Positions 8,695 through 16,929 of a stretch of DNA of 64,000 nt are shown one piece after another. The stretch covers positions 124,001 through 188,000 of the forward strand of contig NZ_AZAC01000034.1 of NCBI RefSeq assembly GCF_000931935.2, given 5' to 3'. The notes below the pieces were generated by a model. That model saw only the letters and a list, made by a program, of their open reading frames with translations, ran no database searches and was not told the origin of the DNA. The position numbers and the translations under genes are program-made. This DNA is from Dethiosulfatarculus sandiegensis (lineage in GTDB: Bacteria > Desulfobacterota > Desulfarculia > Desulfarculales > Desulfarculaceae). Within the stretch, counting starts at the first letter, position 1, and each line of letters starts with the position of its first letter.

Positions 8695-8749
8695 AATCTA
8701 TGTCATTCTTGGCATAAGAATATCTATCTATGTCAAAAATGACATAGAT
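8695..8749. promoter_or_regulatory. Cluster of ctatgtca half-sites in the 8361-8798 gap
   Basis: The octamer ctatgtca occurs at 8698-8705 and 8728-8735 and inverted at 8740-8747. The last two form a perfect 10-bp-arm palindrome (atctatgtca, aaaa, tgacatagat). The cluster looks like an operator for a dimeric DNA-binding protein, but it lies downstream of the thermonuclease stop, so the regulated gene is unclear. The rest of the 440-base gap between 8361 and 8798 holds nothing convincing as a gene. Confidence 0.45.
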
Positions 8750-8798
8750 TCTAAACTATACTGTCCCCAGGTTTAAGGCCGAAAGGGTTGGCAAAAAA

Positions 8799-9461
8799 TC
8801 AGGGCTTACATAATTTACAAGGTCGATACCCTTTACTCAGAGCCTCCTTTCTGGAGCGGAAAATAACCGTGCAGTTTTTACAATTATAGTATTTGCATGT
8901 TTTCCGGTGAAAAACCCGGCTTTTTCTGTTTCCATGTAATAATGATCTCGATGAATTTTTCTTGTTAATTCGGTAGGTTTCGGGCTTTTTTTGCCTTCTC
9001 CAGACCCAAGGAGGCATTGGATCGGCATCCTGCCACAGCCCCAGTCCGGCCTTGCGGGCCTTTACCTCCAGATCCGCCAGTACAGGGTCACGACAATAGC
9101 GGCGATAGTGCCAGGCCAGGCCTTTGGCTACAAGGGTCCGGTTAAGTGATTGCCCATTTCGTAATATGATCGTGGCCAGCAGTCGGCCATGGGAGTCTTT
9201 GCCCACACTTTTTACTTTAACCCTCTGGCCTGCAAAACTTTGGCTGCATGCCTTGGCCTGATCTGCGTATGGCTGTTTCCACTCAGGGCAGTCAATGCCG
9301 AACAACCTGATTTCCTTGTGACTATCTCCTATCTTCACTATCAGGCTGTCGCCGTCCAGGGCGCGGATAATGATCGGCCCACTCTCCTCGGCATAAGAGG
9401 CCGGGGCAGGTGCGCATACCTGGATAAGTAAAAAGAAAAGTGCAAGCATAGGATGCGGCAT
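8799..9461 (-). CDS. Exported thermonuclease (SNase) with C-terminal zinc-ribbon-like tail
   Basis: A 220-residue protein with a signal peptide (residues 1-24) followed by a staphylococcal-nuclease domain: RALDGDSLIV, EIRLFGIDCPEWKQPY, DSHGRLLATI and the LVAKGLAWHYRRY/C block give the metal-binding Asp and catalytic Arg/Glu positions of the family. It would cut DNA/RNA outside the cytosol. Residues about 180-220 add HRKTCKYYNCKNC and GYRPCKLCKP, a four-cysteine-plus pattern like the Ada-type zinc-binding motif seen at the end of some secreted nucleases. It lies alone on the minus strand. Confidence 0.9.
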   Translation of the reverse strand: MPHPMLALFFLLIQVCAPAPASYAEESGPIIIRALDGDSLIVKIGDSHKEIRLFGIDCPEWKQPYADQAKACSQSFAGQRVKVKSVGKDSHGRLLATIILRNGQSLNRTLVAKGLAWHYRRYCRDPVLADLEVKARKAGLGLWQDADPMPPWVWRRQKKPETYRINKKNSSRSLLHGNRKSRVFHRKTCKYYNCKNCTVIFRSRKEALSKGYRPCKLCKP

Positions 9462-10118
9462 TGGTTTTTTTCTCTTTCTCTATAGCCGTCCAGGCTGTCC
9501 ATGCTCTCAATTTTTTTAAAACCTGTAAGGCAGTATTCTGCAAATTTTCTTTTAGATCAAGCAATCATGAGCAGTTACCCCTAAAAGCCTTGATTGATAT
9601 CTAATTAGTTGGAACATATTGTCTACTTGATAGCTGGGACTAGGTGGCGTAAGTGTTTCACCTGATGAGTAACTTGATGTGAGATTCTGAGAATTAGAAT
9701 GTTTTCATTGATTAAAAGCGATTGTCTTGGTTAGGTCAGCAGACAATACAGTGTTGTGAAAATAAACACATTTAAAAATCTAGTAATATACTATAGATAA
9801 ATAACCCGTTAATTTTTGTTGGAAAAGCAAAAAATAGGCTATTAAGTGAAACGAAACACTTTCTGTTTCCAATGTCAAACGGCTATATTGATTCCTTTTT
9901 TTTGGGGATTTGAGTTGTCAAAGCCTGGATGTATCTAGTATATTCTTCTCAATTACATGAACATTGGTAATTAAAAGTTGAGATCCTGGCAAGCACGAAG
10001 CTTAAACCCTATGGATGTCGATAAACAGGTTCTAGAAATAACAATGCCCCAAATTTAAGAGGCATTTGAAAAATGGCCGGACCATTTTACTTTGTTGGGG
10101 GGAAAGGTAAGGCGCAGC
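9462..10118. other. AT-rich intergenic region before the chemoreceptor
   Basis: About 650 bases, clearly more AT-rich than the flanking genes, with no credible reading frame and no tRNA-like fold that I can see. It should hold the divergent promoters of the thermonuclease and the chemoreceptor. Small inverted repeats occur (for example around agtgaaacgaaacact near 9845), but none is distinctive. Confidence 0.5.
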
Positions 10119-11765
10119 TTGACTTTTCAGAGCAGAATTATCGCCCAAGGAACATTGCTGCTGATACTACCTGTTGTTGTCATAGCCGCTGTATCAACCT
10201 TTACGGGTAAGGCGGGGGGGCAACATGAAGCTCTAAAGCAGCTCACCTGCCAAAGGGAAGCCCTTAAACTACATCTCAATTCCCAGGCCATTTTAAGCCA
10301 GACAATGGCAGCCCAGGCGGCATTCCTGAAAAATCCCGATCAAATCAAATCTTCCTTAAAAAGCATCTCTACTCTAAATTCAGATTCATCAAGCGCTCTC
10401 GCCATAATCAAACCAAATCAAAAACCGGATATCCTGGCAAACTCTTTAGGCAATGCTCTGGATTCACTGCTTGAAGACGCATCCGCAATAAAAACGGATG
10501 TCTTGAGAGTGACTGCGGATGCCGACCGTTCGCCTGTAGCTTATCGGATTGCTCAGATGGGCTCGAACGGCGCTTTGTTTTTTGCCGGGGCGCTTCCCGT
10601 TCAGTTGCTGGACGGCCTGGTGTTGTTCTCCAATAAGGGAGAGCTGCTTTTTAAGTCCTCCGGACTTCCGGAAAACGCCGTTTCCCTTTTGAGCGAAGCC
10701 GGTTTTAACGGCTCCGGTTCAGGCCAGGGACAAGCTGAAGAATGGAACGCCGCCTGGATGCCTTTGGCCGGTGGCGAATACCAGGCAGCTTACATGACCG
10801 TACAAGCCGCCGGTGAAAATTTGTCGATGCCCTTGGTGTGGGCTGGCCTGGCCGGTCTGATTTTGGCTGCTGGTCTCTGGTTTTTACTGGTCAAACATTC
10901 TTTGGGCGGATTTAACCAAGCCCAGGCCGGGCTAAACAATGTCTATAAAAACCTTTCGGGTGTAATTCAGGAGATCGGCAACTCCAGTCAGGAACTGGCA
11001 GCCGGAGCCAGTCAACAGGCGGCAGCCATGGAGGAAATATCCTCTGCCCTGGAGGAGATATCATCCCAGGCCAAACAGAATGCCGACAAGTCCGACGCTG
11101 CAACCGGCCTGGTGCAGGATACCGCCAAACAGATAGAAGCGGCCGGAACTTCCATGTGGGAGCTTAAGCAGGCCATGGATAGGGTCACCAAGGGCAGCGA
11201 TGAGACGGCTGATATCGTAAAAGGCATCAATGAAATAGCCTTTCAGACCAGTCTTCTTTCCCTCAATGCGGCTGTGGAGGCCGCCCGGGCCGGAGAAGCG
11301 GGGGCGGGCTTTTCCGTGGTGGCGGAGGAAGTGGGAAGGCTGGCGTCCCGGGCCTCGGATGCAGCTAAACGCACCGAGGAATTGATTCAGGAGAATACAA
11401 AGCACATCAAAAAAAGCACCGAGCTGTTAAAGGAAACAGACGAGGGTATGTATGCGGTCGAGGAGATCGCAAACAAGTTGGGTGTGTTGGTGAGTGAGAT
11501 TTCGGAAGCCAGCAAGGAACAGGCACTGGGAGTGGTTCAGGCTGGTCAGGCTGTCAATGAGGTGGATGCCGTCACCCAAAAGACAGCCGCCTCGGCCGAG
11601 GAAGCGGCAGCCGTTTCCACCGAGATGACCGGCCAGGTGGACGCCATGCATAACTACCTGGCCCAGTTGGCTGCTGATGATGAAAATGCTGAAAAAATCG
11701 TGCAATATGACACGGTTGTTAATAACAGGATTGGCAAGGCAAAGTCTCTTCCCAAATTGAGATAA
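10119..11765 (+). CDS. Methyl-accepting chemotaxis protein
   Basis: Inner-membrane chemoreceptor that signals through CheW/CheA. About 548 residues: a first membrane helix (7-28), a periplasmic sensor of about 200 residues, a second helix (about 236-258), then a long coiled-coil cytoplasmic domain with the conserved hairpin tip EIAFQTSLLSLNAAVEAARAGE and surrounding methylation helices. No HAMP domain is apparent; the second helix leads almost directly into the signalling coiled coil. I prefer the TTG at 10119, which follows the Shine-Dalgarno ggtaagg. A TTG at 10092 lies upstream of that ribosome site. The ligand is unknown. Confidence 0.9.
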   Translation: MTFQSRIIAQGTLLLILPVVVIAAVSTFTGKAGGQHEALKQLTCQREALKLHLNSQAILSQTMAAQAAFLKNPDQIKSSLKSISTLNSDSSSALAIIKPNQKPDILANSLGNALDSLLEDASAIKTDVLRVTADADRSPVAYRIAQMGSNGALFFAGALPVQLLDGLVLFSNKGELLFKSSGLPENAVSLLSEAGFNGSGSGQGQAEEWNAAWMPLAGGEYQAAYMTVQAAGENLSMPLVWAGLAGLILAAGLWFLLVKHSLGGFNQAQAGLNNVYKNLSGVIQEIGNSSQELAAGASQQAAAMEEISSALEEISSQAKQNADKSDAATGLVQDTAKQIEAAGTSMWELKQAMDRVTKGSDETADIVKGINEIAFQTSLLSLNAAVEAARAGEAGAGFSVVAEEVGRLASRASDAAKRTEELIQENTKHIKKSTELLKETDEGMYAVEEIANKLGVLVSEISEASKEQALGVVQAGQAVNEVDAVTQKTAASAEEAAAVSTEMTGQVDAMHNYLAQLAADDENAEKIVQYDTVVNNRIGKAKSLPKLR

Positions 11766-12199
11766 AAGGGTTGACTTTGATACTTTGAATCCTGCATGGT
11801 TATTGAGGATTCAAGGCGAAAATCTAGCTAAGTCCGCGCCAGATGTATATTGTAAAGCTCATGCTTTGCCCGTCTGCGCATTGCGCCAAAGCGATTTGGG
11901 GCGGATCTTCCGAGATAAGCCCCTCGCTTGGCTCTACAGCTTTGGCAGGAGGGGTAGTCACGAAATTCTTCTCTCAGTTATCGCATAAATTTATAAAAAG
12001 GTTTGGAATGCCCGACATGTAAATGTCTGGCCGCTTTTAACCCTTCAGGGAACTAGTTTTTCCGGGGAGGAAAAATGTTCGTGCCAACAGGATAGGTGCG
12101 CAAAAAGTGATCCTGAAAGGAAAAACTCGAACCACGTAATCTTTAACCGGGAATATTAATTTCCCAATAACTGGCTGTGAACGGCCGGGAGAAGTTAAG
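11766..12199 (+). promoter_or_regulatory. Leader region of the C1 operon
   Basis: A 434-base gap before the first C1-operon gene. It contains a 9-bp inverted repeat just after the chemoreceptor stop (ttgaatcct 11785-11793 / aggattcaa 11806-11814), a GC-rich foldable stretch near 11890-11930, and a possible six-codon leader ORF (ATG 12075 to TAG 12093-12095) behind a good ggagg site. Near the gene is a short gggaa...ttccc hairpin (12149-12165). The real gene starts at 12200 behind gggagaag. No known riboswitch class is recognisable. Confidence 0.35.
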
Positions 12200-13975
12200 A
12201 TGAATAAAGAAGTTTTAGCAACCTTGATGGCTGTAACCTCCGACGTGGACTATGGAACTGCTGACCGTATCGAAGCATTGACCAAGGGGCACGGCATGCT
12301 GAACCTGGCTGCCTTTGCCTCTGCCAACGCCATGACCAAGGAAATTCTGCTTGGCAGGAGCATCCGCATTAAAGACTCCAACCTGATCGACCTGCCTTTG
12401 GACCATGTAGTGGAAGAGGGTGTCAAGGCCGCCATGGAAGCTGGCGCAACCCCCAGCAACGCCGCCTTGATGACCGCAGCTCTCTTGAACATCGCCGGAA
12501 CCGAGTCCAGGGCCGGTGTGCCTGCCGGCAACCGTAAGCTCGGCGCCATGGCCCGTATGAAGGCCGGTGCCGAAAGAGCCGGCGTGGTGGGGCTGCCGAC
12601 TTCCAAGCAGACCAACAAACTCTCCGGTTTCGCCGCAGTGCAGGGCCTTTATGAAGCCATGCAGCGGGGCGAGGTATGCCGTGTGGACGGCGCTGATGTG
12701 CCTCCGTTCGTGGCCGGTGGCGCTGTTTACGGCCACTCCACCCTGGGTGAGGACATGACTTACCTGGACCTGGCCAACAACGGAACCAAGGCTGCCGTGG
12801 ACTACATGGTCAAGTCCTACCGCGGCGCCGGAATCATCCCCAACGCCATTGCCTGCGCCATGCTGGCCGCGGCTGCGGTGCTGGAATTGATCAACCCCGA
12901 CGGTATGATCGCCGAGTCCGAGGGCGAATTCTTCGTACAGGGCACCTGCTACGCAGTGGGCAAGGGCGCCATGAAGGCCGCCGGCCTGCCCGAGAAGATG
13001 CACCTGCGCGGAACCGGCAAAGAGTATGACACCGCTACTTTGGTCGGCGACCTGGGCATGATCCTGAAGGACATCGGATCCCCCACCGTGGTCGGCATGA
13101 TGACCTTGAACGAGATCCTGGCCTGCTTTGCCGAAGCTCCCATGATCGGCGCCGGTTTTGGCGGCGGTCCTGTGAACCCGCCTCTGGCCCACTGCGTCTC
13201 CGACGCCGTGGTGGCCATGAACGCCCTGATCGACAACGAAGGTGATGTGGAAGCCACCGCCGATATTATCCGCGAGCTGAAGCTGACCCAGTACATCGAC
13301 GGCATAAACGCTGCCATCAGCTACAACACCGTGGCCAGGAAAGCCCAACAGGTCAAGCGCGGCATCGTGACCCAGACCATCATCAAGGCTACCGACGGCA
13401 TCCGCACCGCCAAGTACAATGAGCTGGCCGAGCGCACCTACGAGGCTCTGAACGAAGGCAAGGCCCTGGAAGACATCTGCAAGACTTTCGACGATGAGCG
13501 TCATGTCTTGGTGGAAGAGAATTCCGGCAAGGTGCTGAGTGCTTTCATGGGCGCCGAGATCTCCGTCAAGTTCACCAAGGTCAAGGGCGGCGCCCGCCGC
13601 AACCATCCCTTTGCCGCCATGTTCTGGGGCTTTGACTCAGATGTGGACGCCGAGATCGTGATTAACGGCGAGAAGTTCGTGTTGGAAGGACTGTGCCACA
13701 AGGCCGCTCCGGAGATCGTCTTGAACAAGCAGGCCGAAAAGAATATGGCTTTGACCTGCGCTTCCGTGGCCGTGCAGGAGTTGATGTACGTTGGTTGCGC
13801 TCCGATCAACGTCATCATTCCGGCCGCAGTTGCCGCTTGCATGGGCAAGCATGATCCCAAGGAAGCCGCCAAGCTGGCTGAGAAAGGCGCAGCCACCACC
13901 CGCGCCATACCCGGCGCCGGTGAAAAGGCCGTTGAAGTGGGCCGCCTGGCTGTCCGCATGATGAAGGATATGTAA
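12200..13975 (+). CDS. Unrecognised 591-residue protein heading the C1 operon
   Basis: I do not recognise the family. The protein is soluble-looking, rich in Ala and Gly, with glycine-rich loops (GAGFGGGPVNPP near 315-326, GGAVYGHST near 174-182) and cysteines at about 160, 219, 250, 309, 332 and 499. Segments such as YRGAGIIPNAIACAM and APINVIIPAAVAACMG vaguely recall the serine-dehydratase alpha fold, but this is too weak to name it. Codon use is strongly biased to GCC, GGC, CTG and AAG compared with neighbours, and the Shine-Dalgarno gggagaag is strong, both suggesting high expression. A perfect hairpin separates it from the larC-like/mtdB genes downstream. Position implies a role in C1 metabolism, possibly at the entry step. 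Confidence 0.85.
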   Translation: MNKEVLATLMAVTSDVDYGTADRIEALTKGHGMLNLAAFASANAMTKEILLGRSIRIKDSNLIDLPLDHVVEEGVKAAMEAGATPSNAALMTAALLNIAGTESRAGVPAGNRKLGAMARMKAGAERAGVVGLPTSKQTNKLSGFAAVQGLYEAMQRGEVCRVDGADVPPFVAGGAVYGHSTLGEDMTYLDLANNGTKAAVDYMVKSYRGAGIIPNAIACAMLAAAAVLELINPDGMIAESEGEFFVQGTCYAVGKGAMKAAGLPEKMHLRGTGKEYDTATLVGDLGMILKDIGSPTVVGMMTLNEILACFAEAPMIGAGFGGGPVNPPLAHCVSDAVVAMNALIDNEGDVEATADIIRELKLTQYIDGINAAISYNTVARKAQQVKRGIVTQTIIKATDGIRTAKYNELAERTYEALNEGKALEDICKTFDDERHVLVEENSGKVLSAFMGAEISVKFTKVKGGARRNHPFAAMFWGFDSDVDAEIVINGEKFVLEGLCHKAAPEIVLNKQAEKNMALTCASVAVQELMYVGCAPINVIIPAAVAACMGKHDPKEAAKLAEKGAATTRAIPGAGEKAVEVGRLAVRMMKDM

Positions 13976-13991
13976 GCTTTTGAAATCCCTT

Positions 13992-14035
13992 TTCAGGCGA
14001 TGCCGCTTTTAAAAAATCAGGCGGCATCGCCTGAA
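13992..14035 (+). other. Perfect 15-bp hairpin between first and second C1-operon genes
   Basis: Arms ttcaggcgatgccgc (13992-14006) and gcggcatcgcctgaa (14021-14035) enclose a 14-base A/T-rich loop. No T-run follows, so it is unlikely to stop all transcription. It is a good candidate for a 3'-end-stabilising or processing hairpin that lets the first gene accumulate more mRNA than the rest. Confidence 0.75.
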
Positions 14036-14066
14036 TCCCGAACCTTGATGATTAGCTTAATTAGGG

Positions 14067-14597
14067 ATGGCCCAAATGCTTATGATGGTCAATGTGGATG
14101 ACACTTCTTGTGAAATAGTCCCTTTCATCATTGAGGAATTGATGGAAAAAGGGGCGGGTAGTGTGCACGTGGTCCCGGCCATCACCAAAAAGGGCCGTCC
14201 GGAACATATCTATTTTATAGACGCTCCCGAAGACTTGCTGGAAGATTTAGCCTCTTTTCTGGCCTGCGAATTGGGCACCATAGGTGTCCGGATTATTGAA
14301 CATAAGCATTTAAGTTTTTCCTACACCATGGTTAAGGCTCGGGTCCGCATGGCTGATCAGACCGAGCCTATGGCCCCGCCTGTACGGGTAAAACAGGTGA
14401 GGGGTTCCAACCGGGAGATTCTACACGTAAAAGCCGACTTTGATGATCTAAAGCCCACCCTTGAGGCCTTGACGGAAAAAGGAGAGAACCTCTCCTTAAA
14501 AAGCCTGAAATCATTGATTGAACTGGCAGCCCTGTCCGGGGCTGACGCAGCCTTGGGGAATCTGGTGGTTTATATTGAAGGAGAAGACCAAAAATGA
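14067..14597 (+). CDS. Stand-alone LarC C-terminal (LarC2-like) protein
   Basis: A 176-residue protein whose first ~105 residues match the C-terminal half of LarC, the nickel insertase of the nickel-pincer cofactor. It shows the N-V-D-D-T-S strand (family N-I-D-D-M), FIIEELMEKGAGSVHVVPAITKKGRPEHIYF (family pattern LL-GA-DVFFTPI-MKKxRPG), and LGTIGVRIIEHKHLSFS. About 70 unassigned residues follow. The matching N-terminal half is a separate gene at 34054-35046. An ATG at 14076 has better spacing from aggg than the one at 14067. It overlaps mtdB by 4 bases (ATGA), so it is co-translated with a C1 enzyme. It may instead be a LarC2 paralogue with a different role. Confidence 0.75.
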   Translation: MAQMLMMVNVDDTSCEIVPFIIEELMEKGAGSVHVVPAITKKGRPEHIYFIDAPEDLLEDLASFLACELGTIGVRIIEHKHLSFSYTMVKARVRMADQTEPMAPPVRVKQVRGSNREILHVKADFDDLKPTLEALTEKGENLSLKSLKSLIELAALSGADAALGNLVVYIEGEDQK

Positions 14598-15448
14598 AAA
14601 AAATTCTGCTCCAACTGGACAATGACAAGTTTGCCAGTGTTTTCGATGCAGTCACAGCCTATGACGCCGGAATTGACAGCCTTCTGCAGTATGGCGGGGT
14701 TCAGCCCGAAGACGTGCGGAACCTGATCTACGGCGAAATGTTCACCAGGGGCGGCGAAGACCTTAAAAACTCCGCGGCTTTTATCGGTGGCTCCAATGTG
14801 GAGGCCGGTGAGGCCATGCTCAAGGCTGCCAAGGATTCCTTTTTCGGTCCGGTGAGGGTTTCCCTTATGATGGACGCCAACGGCTGCAACACCACAGCCA
14901 CCGCCGCGGTTGCCAAGATGCTGGCCCACGGTGATTTGAGCGGCAAGAAGGTCGCCATTTTGGCCGGCACCGGTCCGGTGGGCTTAAGGGCCGCAGCCCT
15001 TTTGGCCAAGGAAGGCGCGGACGTGGTCCTCACCTCCAGGGGCTTGGAAAAGGCCGAAAAGGCCTGCGCATCCATTGAAGAGCGTTTCGGTGTCAAGGTG
15101 GCCCCCCAGGCCGCGGCGACCCCGGAGGATTATAACGCTGTTTTACAGGGCGTCACTGCGGTCCTCACCTGCGGCGCGGCCGGTGTGCAGTGCGTGAGCG
15201 AAGAAATGTGGAAAGCCAATGACTCCCTCAAGGTCTTGGCCGATGTGAACGCGGTCCCACCGGTGGGCATCGAAGGTGTGAAATCCCATTGGAACGGCAA
15301 GGAAGTCGAAGGAAAATTCCTGTATGGCGCCCTGGGTATCGGCGGCTTCAAGATGAAGTTGCACCGTGCCTGCGTGGCCAAACTTTTTGAGCAGAACGAT
15401 CTGGTCCTGGACGCAGAGGAGATCTTCGGCATAGCCAAGACCTTGTAG
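14594..15448 (+). CDS. mtdB: Methylene-H4MPT dehydrogenase
   Basis: Cytosolic NAD(P)-dependent enzyme interconverting methylene- and methenyl-tetrahydromethanopterin. The 284-residue product has the MtdA/MtdB layout: an N-terminal catalytic lobe with FDAVTAYDAGIDSLLQYGGV and AAFIGGSN, followed by a Rossmann half with the dinucleotide loop ILAGTGPVGLRAAALLAKEGADVVLTSR. The Ser/Arg after the second strand favours NADP but does not settle it. It overlaps the larC2-like gene by 4 bases and is followed 4 bases later by an ATP-grasp gene. Confidence 0.9.
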   Translation: MKKILLQLDNDKFASVFDAVTAYDAGIDSLLQYGGVQPEDVRNLIYGEMFTRGGEDLKNSAAFIGGSNVEAGEAMLKAAKDSFFGPVRVSLMMDANGCNTTATAAVAKMLAHGDLSGKKVAILAGTGPVGLRAAALLAKEGADVVLTSRGLEKAEKACASIEERFGVKVAPQAAATPEDYNAVLQGVTAVLTCGAAGVQCVSEEMWKANDSLKVLADVNAVPPVGIEGVKSHWNGKEVEGKFLYGALGIGGFKMKLHRACVAKLFEQNDLVLDAEEIFGIAKTL

Positions 15449-15452
15449 CAAG

Positions 15453-16604
15453 ATGGGCGCAGGTGATCCACTGATCGTGGGGGTGAGCACCAGGGCCTTG
15501 GTCGAGTCGGCGGTTAACGCGGGCTGGGAGATACCCTCCCTGGATTATTTTGGCGATCGGGATCAAAAGGAACTCGTTGCCAATTATTCCCTGGCCAAGG
15601 ATTTTGGCTTGCCTCTTTCCGGAAAAGGGCTTTTTGAGGCGGTTAAGCGCTTAAAGCCCGGCTCCTTGTACTATGTAGCCGGTTTGGATAATCATCCCCA
15701 GCTTGTGGCCAGGCTGGCCCGGGAGATGACTATTTTCGGCAACAGTCCGGAGACCTTGGTCAAATCAAAAGACTGGCGGTTTCTGCGGAGCATATGCGAG
15801 AAAAGTAAGATCACCTGCCCCAAGACCCTGTTACCTGGTGAGATATTAAATTACCCCTCCGGAGAATGGCTGACCAAGCCAGCCTACGGAGGCGGCGGCA
15901 GGGCAGTGAGGCCCTGGCAGGGCGGGCCTTTGCAAAAAGGCGAAGTGGCTCAGGCCCTGGTCAAGGGAAGACCGGCCTCATGCGCGGTGCTTGCCGACGG
16001 CTCAGACTCCGTGGTCCTGGGGATCACGGAACAGCTCATAGGCAGGCAGGTGTTTGGTGTGGGTATGTTCCGCTGGTGCGGCAATATCCACCCCCTGGCC
16101 TTGCCTTCAGACCTAAACGAATCCCTTTGGGAACAGGTGGAGGAGATGGCCCAAATCCTTACCCGAAATCTGGGACTTAAGGGGGCCTTTGGTCTGGATC
16201 TTGTAATTACCTCTCACAGGCAGGGAATAAGGGCCTTTCTGATAGAGATCAACCCCCGCCCGACAGCCTCCATGGAACTTTTGGAGGCCCAATTGGGTCT
16301 GAATATCTTTTCCTTGCACCAAAAGGCCTCGGATGGGCGTCTTTGCCCTCCGGAAGTGACAAAACCACGAGGATTCGTGGGAAAGGCGGTGGTGTTTGCC
16401 GGAAAGGACCTTGTCATGCCCTCAACCAGGGCATGGAAAGCTAAAGGGCGCAAGGATATACCCTTTGGCCGTGAAAAAGTAAAAGCCCAGGCGCCCATTT
16501 GCACGGTTTTCGCCGATGCCCCAACCAGGGACGAGTGTTTTGGCGAGCTATGCAACCAGGCGGGGCGCTTGCGGCAGGAGATAGCTGATGAAATCAGATA
16601 CTAA
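15453..16604 (+). CDS. ATP-grasp protein of the H4MPT/methanofuran gene set
   Basis: A 383-residue ATP-grasp enzyme (carboxylate-amine ligase type). The ATP site is indicated by WLTKPAYGGGGRAVRPW and the metal-binding end by FLIEINPRPTASMELLE. Such a gene (Orf17-like) accompanies H4MPT-linked C1 genes in methylotrophic bacteria; its exact reaction is not established to my knowledge, and addition of an amino acid to a cofactor side chain is the natural inference. It overlaps fwdD by 17 bases. Confidence 0.8.
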   Translation: MGAGDPLIVGVSTRALVESAVNAGWEIPSLDYFGDRDQKELVANYSLAKDFGLPLSGKGLFEAVKRLKPGSLYYVAGLDNHPQLVARLAREMTIFGNSPETLVKSKDWRFLRSICEKSKITCPKTLLPGEILNYPSGEWLTKPAYGGGGRAVRPWQGGPLQKGEVAQALVKGRPASCAVLADGSDSVVLGITEQLIGRQVFGVGMFRWCGNIHPLALPSDLNESLWEQVEEMAQILTRNLGLKGAFGLDLVITSHRQGIRAFLIEINPRPTASMELLEAQLGLNIFSLHQKASDGRLCPPEVTKPRGFVGKAVVFAGKDLVMPSTRAWKAKGRKDIPFGREKVKAQAPICTVFADAPTRDECFGELCNQAGRLRQEIADEIRY

Positions 16605-16929
16605 AAAATACAAGCTGATCACCGGCCGGACCATTAAACAGGCCCAGGCCATGCATAAGGGCAAGACCAAGGATTCTTACCAGGAAGCCACCGCCCGCCT
16701 TGAGATGTGCCAGGCGGATATGGAAGAGCTGGGCCTGGCCAAGGGTGACCAGGTAAAGGTGCTGAGCCAGGCGGGAAGCGCGGTGGTTACGGTGAGCCAG
16801 GCCGACCTTCCCCAGAGCGTGGTTTTCATGCCCATGGGCCAGGTGGCCAATTTCCTGGTGGATAACAAGACTTTGAGCACCGGCATGCCGCCCTTTAAAA
16901 GCATGCAAGTGGAGGTGGTCCGCATATGA
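16588..16929 (+). CDS. fwdD: Formylmethanofuran dehydrogenase subunit D
   Basis: A 113-residue protein consisting of a molybdopterin-dinucleotide-binding beta-barrel domain: MCQADMEELGLAKGDQVKVLSQ, VVTVSQADLPQSVVFMPMGQVANFLVD and GMPPFKSMQVEV. In archaeal Fwd/Fmd this subunit completes the tungsto- or molybdopterin site formed with FwdB. The aerobic methylotroph complex FhcABCD lacks a counterpart. It overlaps the preceding ATP-grasp gene and, by 4 bases, fwdB. Confidence 0.85.
   Translation: MKSDTKKYKLITGRTIKQAQAMHKGKTKDSYQEATARLEMCQADMEELGLAKGDQVKVLSQAGSAVVTVSQADLPQSVVFMPMGQVANFLVDNKTLSTGMPPFKSMQVEVVRI

Noticed and set aside
11785..11988. 67-codon open frame before the C1 operon
   Set aside because: No ribosome site, neighbour-like codon use or domain; it covers a foldable leader region.
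12075..12095. Six-codon leader peptide ATG-to-TAG behind ggagg
   Set aside because: Too short to judge and without the repeated codons expected for attenuation; mentioned only in the leader feature.
12215..13606. 463-codon open frame antisense to the first C1 gene
   Set aside because: It is the mirror of a strongly codon-biased GC-rich gene; composition is His/Gly/Val-rich with no recognisable domain.
12200..13975. Naming the first C1 gene a serine dehydratase-like enzyme
   Set aside because: Only two short hydrophobic stretches look similar and the expected cysteine pattern was not found.
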